This document shows, piece after piece, positions 1 to 11,149 of a stretch of DNA of 64,000 bases. Under the pieces are notes generated by a model that was given only the letters and a program-made list of their open reading frames with translations, did not search any database and was not told the DNA's origin. Location: assembly GCF_027409185.1 (NCBI RefSeq), contig NC_084474.1:4457382-4521381 (forward strand), in the 5' to 3' direction. Made by a program: the position numbers and the translations under genes. This stretch comes from Cynocephalus volans (lineage: Eukaryota; Chordata; Mammalia; Dermoptera; Cynocephalidae). Positions within the stretch are counted from its first letter, which is position 1; the number at the start of each line of letters is the position of its first letter.

Positions 1-183
1 GACTGAGGCCAAGTAGACAGAACTCCAGGATTCTGATCCATGTGTCATCCAGAGCATCTCTGCTTTATCTGTCTTCTATGTAAGCTTTCATTTGCCTAAA
101 AGATTTCAGTAAATTACAAAAAATTAAGACCATTGTTATAATAGAATTTTTATTATTTTTTTTTAAATTTTAATTTTTTAAAA

Positions 184-335
184 GATGACCGTAAGGGGAT
201 CTTAACCGTTGACTTGCTGTCGTCAGCACCATGCTCTCCAAGTGAGCTAACCGGCCATCCCTATATTGGGATCTAAACCCGTGGCCTTGGTGTTATCAGC
301 ACCGCACTCTCCCAAGTGAGCCACGGGCCAGCCCT
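184..335 (-). mobile_element. Dimeric tRNA-derived SINE
   Basis: Two reverse-oriented units joined by the ccatccctatat linker, with the gtgagctaaccggcc and gtgagccacgggcc 5' ends. Same family as 19376-19620. Confidence 0.8.
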
Positions 336-336
336 A

Positions 337-480
337 AAATAGTATTTTAGAGTTGGAAAAGATCTTAGAGATAATTTAGTCCAATCTCCTCATTTTACAG
401 ATAAGTCAATTGAGACCCAAGGAATTTTTCTGTATCACCTGCCTGAGATCACACCGCAGTCTGTGGATGTTACTGTGACT
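337..480 (+). repeat. MIR-like relic
   Basis: Contains agagttggaaaagatcttag, tctcctcattttacagataa and the cctgagatcacac block of ancient MIR-type SINEs. The rest of 336-690 shows nothing else. Confidence 0.55.
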
Positions 481-695
481 GCTTGTCACCTGCACAGTGC
501 TTTCAGGTCAGAGCTGGCTACATTACCCCTTCCTGGCATCACTTATCGGGCCTTCTTTTGCTATGGACATGTGTTTGTCTTTTCTTCTAACAAGATTACA
601 TAAAAGCTATCTCGTGGAGTGCTCCTGTTTTCCAGCTGGCCTTCCCTAAGCTCTTCGATTTCGCACCTTATTTTAAAATATTCAATCTATTCCTT

Positions 696-837
696 TTTTT
701 TTTTTTTTGTCTTTTTCGTGACCGGTACTCAGCCAGTGAGTGCACCGGCCATTCCTATATAGGATCCGAACCCGCGGCAGGAGCGTCGCTGTGCTTCCAG
801 AGCCGCACTCTCCTGAGTGCGCCACGGGCTTGGCCCT
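696..837 (-). mobile_element. tRNA-derived SINE (dimer-like)
   Basis: Reverse-oriented copy with a T-rich left end (the A tail). A 13-bp duplication with one mismatch, ca(a/g)tctattcctt, lies at 683-695 and 838-850. Confidence 0.82.
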
Positions 838-979
838 CAGTCTATTCCTTGATTGTAGCTACACCGTTCACTCCCACTGGCTGTGAACAGCCTGTTAGTT
901 GCCTATCCAATATCCATTCTCCTGCCTGCCATATTAACAGAGTCCTGTTTTGGGGGTGGGATTGGGGGTAGTAATATGC

Positions 980-1385
980 TGTTTTAGTCCGTTTTGTGTT
1001 GCTATAACAGAACTACCTGAGACTGGGTAATTTATAAGGAAAAGAGGTTTATTTGTCTTACGATTCTGGGACAGCTGCATCTGGCATGGGCCTCAGGCTG
1101 TTTCTACTCATGGCTGAAAGTGGCAGACAGCCGGCAGGTACAAACAGATCACATGGCGAGAGGAAGCAAGAGAGAGAGGGAAGGTGCCAGGGTCTTTTTC
1201 AGCAACAAGCTCTCACACGAACTAATAGAGTGAGAATTCACTCATTAATCCCCTCTCCCCCAGGAGAGCATTAATCCATTCATGAGGGATCCACCCCCAT
1301 GACTCAATCAGTTTCCAACACTGCCACATTGGAGATCAAATTTCCACATGAGTTTTGGAGGGGACAACACATCCAAACTCCATCA
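980..1385 (-). repeat. 3' LTR of MaLR provirus
   Basis: Reverse complement of a MaLR LTR. The plus strand starts tgttttagtccgttttgtg and ends catccaaactccatca. It is the 3' LTR because the element reads on the minus strand. Confidence 0.9.
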
Positions 1386-2964
1386 TTCCGCCCCTGGCCC
1401 CCAAAACTCACGTCACTCTCACATACAAAATACAATCTTTCTATCCCAACAGTCCCAAAAGTCTTAGCTTGCTCCAGCACCAATTTAAAAGTCCAAAGTC
1501 CAAAGTCTCATCTGAGACCAAAAGTAAAAGTCCTTCCAGCTGTGAACCTGAAAAACAAAACCAAATTTATCTACTGCCAAGATACAATGGTGGAACAGAC
1601 ATTGGGTATACATTCCCATTTGAAAAGGGAGGAATAGACCAAAAGAAAGGAAAAACAGGCCCCAAACAAGTCCGAAACCCAGAAGGGCAGACATTATGTC
1701 TTAAAGCTCCAAAATAATGTTCTTTGACTACAAATCCTGCATCCTGGGCACAATTGGGCATCTGGGCCCCCAAAGCAACAGGCAGCCTCATTCCCACAGC
1801 TCTGCCAGGTGCAGCCCAGTGGGCTGCGCTGGTGCCTGCAACTTTTCCAGGCTGGTGTTCCACTCTGGTAGCTCCATAAGTCTGGGATCTCCATGGTGGT
1901 CCCACTGCCTTGGCTCTACTAGACATTTCCCTGGTGGGGGCTCTAACCCCACTTTCCTGCTCAGCATTGCTCTAGTAGATGGCCTCAGCAGTGGCTCTGT
2001 CTCTGCAGCAGGTCTCTGCCGGGGCCCCCAGGCTTTTCCATCATCCTCTGGAATCTGGGTGGAGGCTGCCACGCCTCCACTGCTCTCACATCCTGCCGGC
2101 CTGCAGACTTAACATGACGTGGACGCCACCGAGGTTTCAGGCCTCTACTCTCCAGGGCTGCTGCACAAACCACACTTGGGGCCACTCCAGCCGGAGCAGC
2201 TGGAATGCAGGGAGCAAGTTCCCAAGGGCGGCTGTGTCCCAGGTCTGTCCTCCAGGATAACTCAGTCCTTCTAGGCCTCAGGGTCTGTGATGGGTGGGTC
2301 ACACTTCCAGACTTCTGAAATACCTGCAGGGTTTTCTTCTCATTTTCTCTGCTATTAGCATCTGGCTGCCTCACTGCCAAGATAATGTCTTTAGCAACCA
2401 GTTTATCAGCTTCACCCTTGCATTGTTCTCCAGCTCTCTGCTTCTTTACTGCTTGGCCAGGCTGCAAAGTTTCCAAATCTTTATGCTCTGCTTCCATTTT
2501 AAATTCTGGCTTTACATCATGCCTTTGCCACCATAACTCAGACTAGGATGTCAGAAGTAGCCATGCAGCATCCTTAATGCTTTGCTGCTTAGAAATTTCT
2601 TTGGCCAAATGCTCTGGTTCACAGCTCTTAAGTTCCAACTTCCACAAAGTCCAAGGGCATGGACACAATGCAGCCAGGTTCCTTGCTATGGTGTAGCAAG
2701 GGTTATCTTTTGTCCAATTCCCAATAAGTCCCTCATTTCTATCTTAGATCTCATCATCCGCATGGCCTTTACTGTCCATGTTTCTATCAGCATTCTGCTC
2801 ACCACCACATAAGTCTCTAAGACATTCCAAACTTTCCCTTGTCTTTTTCTCTTCTTCTAAGTCCTCCAAACTCCTCTAACCTTTGCTCATTACCCAGTTC
2901 CAAAGCTGCATCCATATTTTCAAGTATCTGTATAGCAACACCCCCACTTCTGGTACCAATTTTC
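1386..2964 (-). other. MaLR internal region with a 170-codon open frame
   Basis: Internal part of the provirus. A minus-strand frame at 1985-2497 stays open for 170 codons and begins with a charged, Lys/Glu-rich segment. MaLR interiors carry only gag-like remnants, and I recognise no functional domain. It is treated as relic sequence, not a gene. Confidence 0.6.
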
Positions 2965-3370
2965 TGTTTCAGTCCGTTTTGTGTTGCTATAACAGAACTA
3001 CCTGAGACTGGGTAATTTATAAGGAAAAGAAGTTTGTTTGGCTTACGATTCTGGGACAGCTGCATCTGGCATGAGCCTCAGGCTGTTTCTAATCATGGCT
3101 GAAAGTGGCAGACAGCCAGCATGTACGAACAGATCACATGGTGAGAGGAAGCAAGAGAGAGAGAGAAGGTGCCAGGGTCTTTTAAGCAACAAGCTCTCAC
3201 AGGAACTAATAGAGTGAGAACTCACTCATTAATCTCCCCTCCCCTAGGGAGAGCATTGATCCATTCATGAGGGATCCACCCCCATGACTCAATCAGTTTC
3301 CAACACTGTCATATTGGAGATGAAATTTCCACATGAGTTTTGGAGGGGACAACACATCCAAACTCCATCA
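2965..3370 (-). repeat. 5' LTR of MaLR provirus
   Basis: Partner of 980-1385 with the same termini. The primer binding site lies immediately inside it at about 2942-2960. Confidence 0.9.
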
Positions 3371-3375
3371 TGTGC

Positions 3376-3740
3376 CCAGCTAAAAACATTCCCAGGACCT
3401 CTTTTAGCTCAGTTCTGAACAATAGAGCACAAGTAGGACTTCAGGGAAAGCTCATCAAAGGGAGTTTGCTCATGCCCATTTGCTCTTTGTCTTTTCTCCT
3501 TTCTACCTGGAATATAGCTTGATGACTAGAGCCATAGAGACAGTGTTGTGAGCATGAGGATGACAGCTGCAGCCTTGGAACGGTGGAGTGACAAGCTAAA
3601 GAAAACCTGAGTCCTTGATGGAAGCTTCCATCGCAGCCCTGGACTTCCTACCTCTTGACTTCTCCTAATGTGAGAGAAAAATAAAACCTGTCTGTTTAAG
3701 CCAGTGTTATTTGGCTTTCCTTTTATATGCAGCTGACTGT
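3376..3740 (+). repeat. Older MLT1-like LTR fragment
   Basis: Contains the typical MLT1-type 3' end: a signature with atgaggatgacagctg, a cctacctcttgacttct stretch, gagagaaaaataaa, and tttaagccagtgttatttgg. The MaLR provirus appears to have inserted into or beside this older element. Confidence 0.6.
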
Positions 3741-4454
3741 AATTCCCAATGGCTCCTGTTTAGGACAAGAACAAAGTAGGTTAGAAATTCAGTTTCATTG
3801 ACTGATCTTTCTCTGGAACACTTAGTCACCTACTCCTATAGTAGCCTGTGCATACAACATCGTAGAGCTTATAGTATAATAATAATTTATTCACTTAGTC
3901 GTGTAATGAAGCTGTCTCCTCCCCCTGCTCCCTACCGATGTGTGACGCTCCCTACGTGTGTATGACTCTTGTCCAGATGCTATATCCACAGATTGTATGA
4001 CCTAAAATTCTGAGCACTGTCTTGACATCTCTGAGCATCACAGGACCCAAGGGTCTGACTGTGAGTTCCCCTGTTCTCACCAGATGTGCCCCCACCCAGA
4101 AGGAAAGCCTCACTGCCCAGCTCATTGCCCCATCTGCTGGACCAGCTTCAGCCCCTGCAGTTCTCAACCTAATGGGTGCCCCCTTCCTGTCAGCTTGTGA
4201 AATTATTTAAACACACCCATCATGTGCTCCAGCAGGGACCAAGGGTCACTCCACTCTCTTGTCACTATGAAGCCTGCCTCCCAGAGCCCCTGATGGTTGG
4301 CCGTGCTCCAGAGGGCAGCCCCGGTGTGCCCGTGCGAGGCATGTGCATCACTAATAAGCCGCTGTCAGGCTCCTCCATCCAGCGTCGGCATCTTCTGCTT
4401 GACCATCTTACGCTTTGTAGGGTGAGTAGGGGGTGATCAGAACAGTCCATTTAT
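3741..4454. other. Intergenic, nothing recognised
   Basis: No coding potential, RNA gene or clear repeat family is seen. Short open frames here have no conserved features. Confidence 0.5.
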
Positions 4455-5440
4455 TCAAGAAATATTTACTGAGGCTCTCGGGTGCCAGATGCTGGGCCAG
4501 GCGATGGCCATAAGGGTCAGCAAGACAAATACAGTGCCTGCCTTTGAGGCGCACATGCTCTAGTGGGGAAGACTGACAAAGGAAAAACACAACAGAGCAA
4601 TAAATTCAGTGATTACAGCTGCGATGGGTGTTACAAAGAGGGGGTGGAGAATACCTAGGGTGGCAGAGGAAGAGGAAAGTGGGGTGGGAGTAGATTTAGA
4701 TAGGTGGTAACAGAAGAGTCCCTGAGAAGGTAGCATAAAGAAAGACCTACAGGAAGAACAGGAGCCAGGTATGTGAAGACCAGAGGAAGAGCCATCCAAG
4801 CAGAGCAAATAGCTCATTCCAGGCGCAGAGGCTGGGGATGGGGAGGTGGAGGGGAGTGGAAAGAGATTCAACTGGAGAGACAGGAGAGGACAGATAAAAG
4901 GGGTGGTAAAGCATTTGGATTTAATGCCATGGGAATTCACTGAAGGGTGCCAAGCTGCACATAACTGATTACAGTTTTAAAAGCTCACTTTTATAAAAAA
5001 AAATTATAGAAAATAGATGGAAGGGGCCAAGAGTGGAGCAGGGAGGTAGTTACAGTCTTTCGGGCAAGAGGCGATGGTGGCCTGGACCGGGTGTTGACAA
5101 TGCAGGTGAGAGAGGCCAGATTTCTGATGTATGTTAGAGACAGAATCCGTGGGGTCTGCTTCTGGATTAAGAAGGGTGAGGGTCGTGGAGGACTTGAGGC
5201 TGATTCATGGAGATTGATTTGAGTCATTGGAGGGATGGTGCTGACGTTTACTATGTCGGGGAAAACTAGAGGTGAGGCAGGGCCGGAGGAAAGGACAGAT
5301 TTGGGAAGGACACTCAAGCTCCTTCTGGACCTATTAACATGTCTGTGAGGCAGCTACGTGGAGATGTCAAATGAATAATTGGATATATGGGTTTGGACAT
5401 CTGTGAAGAGGTTGGGGTTGAGATACAAAGTTGAGAATCG
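4455..5440 (-). repeat. L2 LINE relic, antisense
   Basis: Plus strand reads as the complement of an L2 3' portion: aatatttactgaggc, ggtgccagatgctggg, catgctctagtgggg, then gatggtggcctggacc and gtggagatgtcaaatg further on. It is old and broken. Confidence 0.65.
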
Positions 5441-7029
5441 TCATCATGAAGACGGTGCTTACGCTCAGGGCGCCACCTAGGCATGGCGTGTAGCGAAGGA
5501 ACGGAGGAGCGTCAGCAGCCGGCTAGGACAAAGCCACGCCCTGAGGTGTGAGTGGGCTCGCAGTGAATGCGCCTGTGGCCAATCGTACAGGGAAGGGGCC
5601 ATTTGGTGCAGCCGTCACTTCCCTCAGAGACTGAAACCCAGGAGGGGGATGCTGCAGTCTCCTCATCAGACAGAGTTTGGGTTTCAGCAACTCAAGATGC
5701 CTTGCTGGGGCTCCCGGGTACGAGGAGTTACAGAGAACCTCTGCCACCTGGAAGCAGGTGTGCACCCCACAGGCAGACCCAAGGCACCCTGACGACTCAC
5801 ATTTTGTGAGTTACATTACCAGGTGCATGTTACTCTTTCTGCTCATTTCCCTTTTGTTATCTTCAAGCCTTTAAACAAGCTTTGTATAAATGTCCACCTT
5901 GGTCTGTGCTTTACTATGGGACATTAAACAAAAAAGTGTGTCTACACTGGTGTTGAAGATTTCAAGGGATACTGAACCTCCAAGTCCCACATGGTCATAG
6001 CAGCAGCCAGTAGTGAGAGGCCCTAAGGGGAAGGTGGGCCTCTTTTTCCAGAGTAAGTGCATCAGTTTCAGTCTCTCTTCTCCACATGGAAGGGCTCCTT
6101 CCATAGCCAGCCTTAAAGGCGCTGGTTTTAATGTCTTTTTTTCCAGCTCCCCCAGCTCCCACCCCATTTGATTGTGCGCTCCTCAAACTGACATACTTTG
6201 TCTTTATACCCCTAGTGTCCAGGACGGCGCAGGAACTGCATAAATGTTAATAGCTGATTGAATGTCTACAAGACTTTGTGAGACACGCTATGGTTCCTCA
6301 AAGAGTTTGCAACCCAGCGATGGTGATCAGATGTATACACGAATGCACGGCAGAGTGTCAAAAGCACTGGAGGTGACATGAAAGAGCTGGGAAGTACTAT
6401 TTGGTCACAGAGGAGAGAGAAATTATTCCAGTGTGGGGACATCAAGCTTGGAACAGACTTCGTGGAGGAGAAAACATATGGCTGGGCCTTGAGGCCTGGA
6501 GAGAATTTCCGTAAGTGGGATGAGTAGGAGCTAGGGATACGTGCCATGCCGAAGCACCAGCAACAGCAGAGGTGGGGATGGGGGACTGGGCATTCTGTCT
6601 CGTCCATGCATGACCAGTAATGAGGCTTGTTGCAAGGATAGCGGAGGGAGCATTTAAGCCACGGAATTGTGTTGGGGCCCCACTGCAGAGCTCTAAAAAA
6701 TGTCTTTCTCAGTGGGCAAGGGCTCTCTCGTCTCAAGTCAAACATAAAAAATATCAGTCAATCGTTCAATCCCAGTGAACCCTGATAGCTTATATTGGCT
6801 TCTTATGGTAAAAATATTTCTCAGCAGTCAGAGCTGTTAAACCCTAGAATGGTTTGTCAGTGGCGGCTTTAGAAAATCTTTTGCTAGAGATGTTTATACA
6901 TAAAATAGATTTATCCTTAGTTGATGATTTCCTGTGGCCTCTCTTAAAATCTTGGGAATGTACTATACAAGCTCCCAAATTCTATGTTATTTGATTGAGT
7001 TCAACAAATATTTAAGTGTCAGCTTTGTG
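5441..7029. other. Intergenic with L2 and MIR fragments
   Basis: An L2-like 3' end lies at about 6160-6262 (actttgtctttatacccctagtg, aaatgttaatagctgattgaatg) and an antisense L2-like piece at about 6300-6560. Nothing else is recognised. Confidence 0.5.
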
Positions 7030-8745
7030 CGTGACACTGGGCATTGCTATGACTGAATTCCCCTCAAGGTGCATCTCTTCCAGTGATCCCAATCCCAATA
7101 GACAACACTGCCATCTGATTTGGTTGCCCAAATCAGAAACCTAGACTAATCCTCGATTCCTCACTCTCCCTCACCACTCACATTCAATTCATCCACAGTC
7201 CCTATCATTCCACCTCCCTAAAACATCTCCGGAATTTGTCCACTTCTCTCCAATCTCCCCATCCTGTTCCAATCACTAGCAGCTCTCCTGTGGATTGCTG
7301 CAATTGTCTAAACGATCTCCAGGCCCCACGCTTGGCTTGCTCCAACCCATCCCGCAGACACTGTCTTTCTGAAACGGAGATCTGGAAGCATGTCACTCTC
7401 CTGCTTCATATTTCTTGTGTGGGCTCTGGGCTTCTGGGAGAGGCAGGAGGTGTGGATTCTGAGCCAGACTGCTGAGATCATCCGGTGCACTTGAATTCCA
7501 GCACTGCTGCATGCCAGCTGTTTGACCCTGGGTGAGTTACAGAGGCAATCATTGCAGTTTTCTCACCTGTAAAAAGGGGATCATAGCAGTAATTCAGTTT
7601 GGAGAGTTGGAAGGGTTAAATGAAGCTGGGTCTCCCCTCCTCCATGAATTCTCACATTTGGAGTGCCCCAGTCTCTGGTCCTCTTCCCTCTCCATGCTCA
7701 CTCCCTTTGCCATCTCTACTGCTCTGGTGGCTGTAAATACCATATGCTGAAAATGGCCACATTTACATCTGTACCTCTGGCCTCTCTCCTGAGCCCAAGA
7801 TTCACATGGCCAGCTGCTTTCTCAACATCTCCACTTGGATAACTAATGGAGAGAATAGACATATTAAACTTAGCATGTCTAAAACTGAACTGATTATTTT
7901 CCCCTCAAACGTTGTTTCCACCCATAGTCTTTCTGATCTCAGGAATGGAGCTGTCCTTCCAGACGCTAAAGCTCAGTAGTCCCCCGCTTCCCTCTGTTCT
8001 CACTCCCCACCTCCCATCCTGCTGGCTCCTTTCTCAGACTGTGCACATAATCCAGCTCTTCCTCACCGTCTTCCCAGCCACACCATCCATCATCTGTCAC
8101 CATCATCATCTCTCATATAGATTATTTCAGCGGCCTCCTAACTGGTCTCCTTATACCCTTAGTCTCTCCTCAACCCAGGGGATTAACAAATCAGATCCTG
8201 TCGCTCCTTCATTTAAACTCTCCATGAGCTCTCCATTTCACAATGGCTACAAGCCAAAGTCTTTAAAATAGCTTTCAAGACTGTGTAATCAGGCCCCCCG
8301 ACCTGTCACCTCATCTCCTAGTCACACGATCATCCTGACTGTTCCTGGGACTCACCAAACATGCTCTGGCCTCAAGGCCATTGCACTGCCTATTCCCTTT
8401 ACCAGAATGCTCTTCCCCCGGACATCCCTGCTGCCAATTCCTTCACCTCCTCAAGTCTTTACTCTACTGTTTCTTCTCAATGGAGTTTACTCTCACTACT
8501 CTTTAAAAACCATAACCAGCCCTCCAATCCCTTGACACTCCTGATCTCTCTTCCAGTTTTTTTCATTGCACTTACCACCTTCTAACATAAATTTACTTAT
8601 TTTGTTTGTTATTATTATCCAACTTCCCCCACTAGAATGTAAAGTGTACTAGGGCAGGGACGTTTGTCTTTTGTTTGCTAGTGTTATGTATCTGTGCTCT
8701 GGAACATAGTTGGGCTCACTAAATATTTTTGGAATGAATGGACAG
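7030..8745 (+). repeat. L2 LINE relic, sense, including 3' end
   Basis: Sense-strand L2 blocks in order: cggcctcctaactggtctcc, ccattgcactgcctattccc, cccccactagaatgtaaag, agggcagggacgtttgtc, and a final ctaaatatttttggaatgaatgg. The open frames at 7912-8271 and 8361-8585 fall inside and are degenerate. Confidence 0.7.
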
Positions 8746-9135
8746 TGTGTGGCACACAGTGTTTTATAAATATTAACAATTATTACAAGGCTCAAAACCA
8801 CCTGGCTCCTACTTACCTTCTTAATCTCAGCTCTGTGCACTCTTTCTTGCATTTTCTCTTAGCTGTTCTTCCACCCTTTCATCCGAGAAATCCATACTCA
8901 TGTTCCAGTTTTAGTTTAGAAGCACTTGACTGACTCTGGGCCATCCCCCTCCCCCAGTATTCCTCACACCCCACATGGGCCCCTTGCTCCTCACACTATT
9001 GTAATTACTAGCTTCTCGTGTGTCTTACCAGCTAGACTCTTGACCACAGGGATGGTGCCTATGACAGCAGTCACTGCAGCATCCCAGCACCCAGCACAGG
9101 CTCTCACAATAAATGTTAATTCAATGAATGAATGA
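8746..9135 (+). repeat. Second L2-like 3' fragment
   Basis: Ends with cccagcacccagcacaggct and acaataaatgttaattcaatg, matching an L2 3' end. Directly follows the previous L2. Confidence 0.55.
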
Positions 9136-9219
9136 GAGATGCTCACAGCAGCGATTGCATTTCTGTGCCTTAGACACCCATTACTTGGTAACCACGTTAT
9201 TGTACCTCATGCTGTTTCC

Positions 9220-9425
9220 TACGTAATAACAATTACTAACATTTTTCGAACAATCCTCACAACAACTCTGTGAAGTAGATACTATTAGTGTCCTTATTTG
9301 AGAAGTGAAGAACTTGAAGTTTAGAGTAGTTAAGGTACCTTCTCAATGTCACACAGCTGGTCAGTGTTGGAACAGCATTCAAACCCAGGCACTCTGGTAC
9401 CAGATCCCCTATGCTTACACAATGC
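9220..9425 (+). repeat. MIR relic
   Basis: MIR signature: acaacaactctgtgaagtag, a degenerate gagaagtgaagaactt core, gtcacacagctggtcag, and aaacccaggcactctgg. Confidence 0.7.
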
Positions 9426-9737
9426 CACATCATTCAGCCATTTTGCTTTTGGGTTTTCTCTTTACTTAGATCAAAATTAGCCAACTATCTGTCCTTAGCA
9501 AATATGGCAAAGAATAATCCACACCACCTTCAACAGCAGAGGAGCTGCCACCCACACTCAATTTTACCAAAGTGAAAACTAAGGCCCAGGGACGGTGATA
9601 CCCTCTTCTAGGTCAACATTATTACCATTGAGATAGGAGGTGATCGGTTTCCCTGGGTTCTGGTTTCAGGACACTCCTCTGAGTGTCAAGCCACTCCCCA
9701 AGGTCTCGGGCCCCTCCTGCTGACCCTCCCATGGAGG

Positions 9738-10577
9738 AGAGTTACTGTTGCTAATTGCACCTATTTTCCACACCAACATGGAGAAGTTGAGACCCCAAGG
9801 GGCAGATTTGTATCACTCCAGGGGCTGGGAATGCTCAGTAAAAGGGAGTTATATAACCCCAGTGGCCGAGCATGCTCAGTAGAGGGGATTTGTCCTCTGA
9901 ATGACCTTCCACTAGAGGCACTGGAGAGCACTGAATAGTCTAGGTGTCTTCCAGTGGGTAGGTTGGAATTCAACCAATGTGTGGGCTCTAAAAAGAGACC
10001 AGCTGTGCCTGTGCATGAAGATGTTACATAACCAGGAACCACCCCCTTATTTAAATATTCATTAGGTAGTATGAATATTTAGTAGATAACCAAACTATAA
10101 AAGTCAAACCACGTAGAAGGCAGGGCTGCTGCTGCTCGCTCTCTCTACAGCCAGCCCAGGCATATTTCTTTCTTTTTGTATCAAATTTGCCTTTAGCAGG
10201 CTTTGCTCACTGTGGGGCCAGCCTGCTCTTTGTAAATGTGTGTTTCTTAACTTTTGTATTAAACTTGCCGTGGTTGGTTGATGGCTTTCCTGGAGCCCGC
10301 CTGCACCTTACAGAGAGATGTGTATACTTTACTTTTGTGTTAAGCTTATTTCTAAGGGGCTGTTGCTCAGTCTCTTGAGCCAGCCTACACTTTGTACTAA
10401 ACCTGAAGTGTGCATTTCTTACTTTTGTATTAAACTTGGTGCAGACCCCATTCAGTCTCTGGAGCTAGGACGCACTCTCTCTGTGAAGCCTCTGCTTCTT
10501 AACCATTTCATTAAACCTGTTTTCACCTTGTATTGTGACTCTGTCCTTGAATTCTTTCCTGTGGTGGAGTCAAGAAT
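9738..10577 (+). mobile_element. Probable solo ERV LTR with internal tandem repeats
   Basis: Carries a promoter-like CTATAAAAG at about 10095. Downstream are four or five imperfect copies (about 75-90 bp apart) of a unit with ttttgtattaaacttg (near 10168, 10250, 10330, 10420 and 10500). It ends in a U5-like stretch, gaattctttcctgtggtgg. This layout resembles the R-U5 region of a class I endogenous retrovirus LTR. Ends are approximate, and I did not find a clear target-site duplication. Confidence 0.5.
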
Positions 10578-10614
10578 GTGCTAGAGAATGGCGTGGGTTG
10601 AGGCCGGCTACCCT

Positions 10615-11060
10615 GCCTTCCCAGACCCTCTTCTGGGGTATCACCATCACCACCACAGCTTGCCATTTTACCCGACACTTACAATGTGCGAGGAACCAGG
10701 GCAGATCCTTTCACACCTCATCTCACTTAATGACTGATTTTTCATTTAGCTGAAATTAAACCTTGTCTTCTGACTTATACTCCATGCATTTCTGGATCAA
10801 GATGACTTGAACCACTTAAATTTAAAATAGCATCAAAGTTACCAGACCTCCAAAGCCAGTTGGAGACCCACCCAACCCCTTCATTTTCAGATCTGGGAAC
10901 GGGGATTCTGAAGGTGAAGGGGCTTTGCCCAAGGTCAAGCAGGTGGTGGTCTTGCTGGGGCTGGAAGAGGCCTCCTCACAATAGGAAGCTGTGCAGCCGA
11001 TCACGTTTACTCTACCCAATGCCCAGCAAGTAAATGAGAAGGCTCATCTCTTTCTAAATG
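10615..11060. other. Intergenic with MIR fragments
   Basis: MIR-like blocks at about 10660-10740 (acacttacaatgtgcgagg) and about 10880-10990 (aaggggctttgcccaaggtc). A run of 15 G at 11073-11087 follows, just before the CpG island. Confidence 0.5.
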
Positions 11061-11149
11061 CACTCATCTAACGGGGGGGGGGGGGGGTATTACTGCTCAT
11101 GGTTTATCACCCATGATGCGCTTTTAGATAAGCCGTGCCCCAGAAGTCA

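Larger units (their letters stand above)
980..3370 (-). mobile_element. Complete ERVL-MaLR provirus (MST/THE1-like), non-coding relic
   Basis: Two 406-bp LTRs (980-1385 and 2965-3370) in the same minus orientation flank a 1.58-kb interior. The LTRs have TG...CA ends and differ at roughly 5% of positions. Flanking 5-mers tatgc (975-979) and tgtgc (3371-3375) look like a target-site duplication with one change. Beside the 5' LTR the minus strand reads TGGTACCAGAAGTGGGGG, a tRNA-Leu-type primer binding site typical of ERVL. A GC-rich purine stretch abuts the 3' LTR. The interior has no recognisable pol or env, as is normal for MaLRs. Confidence 0.9.
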
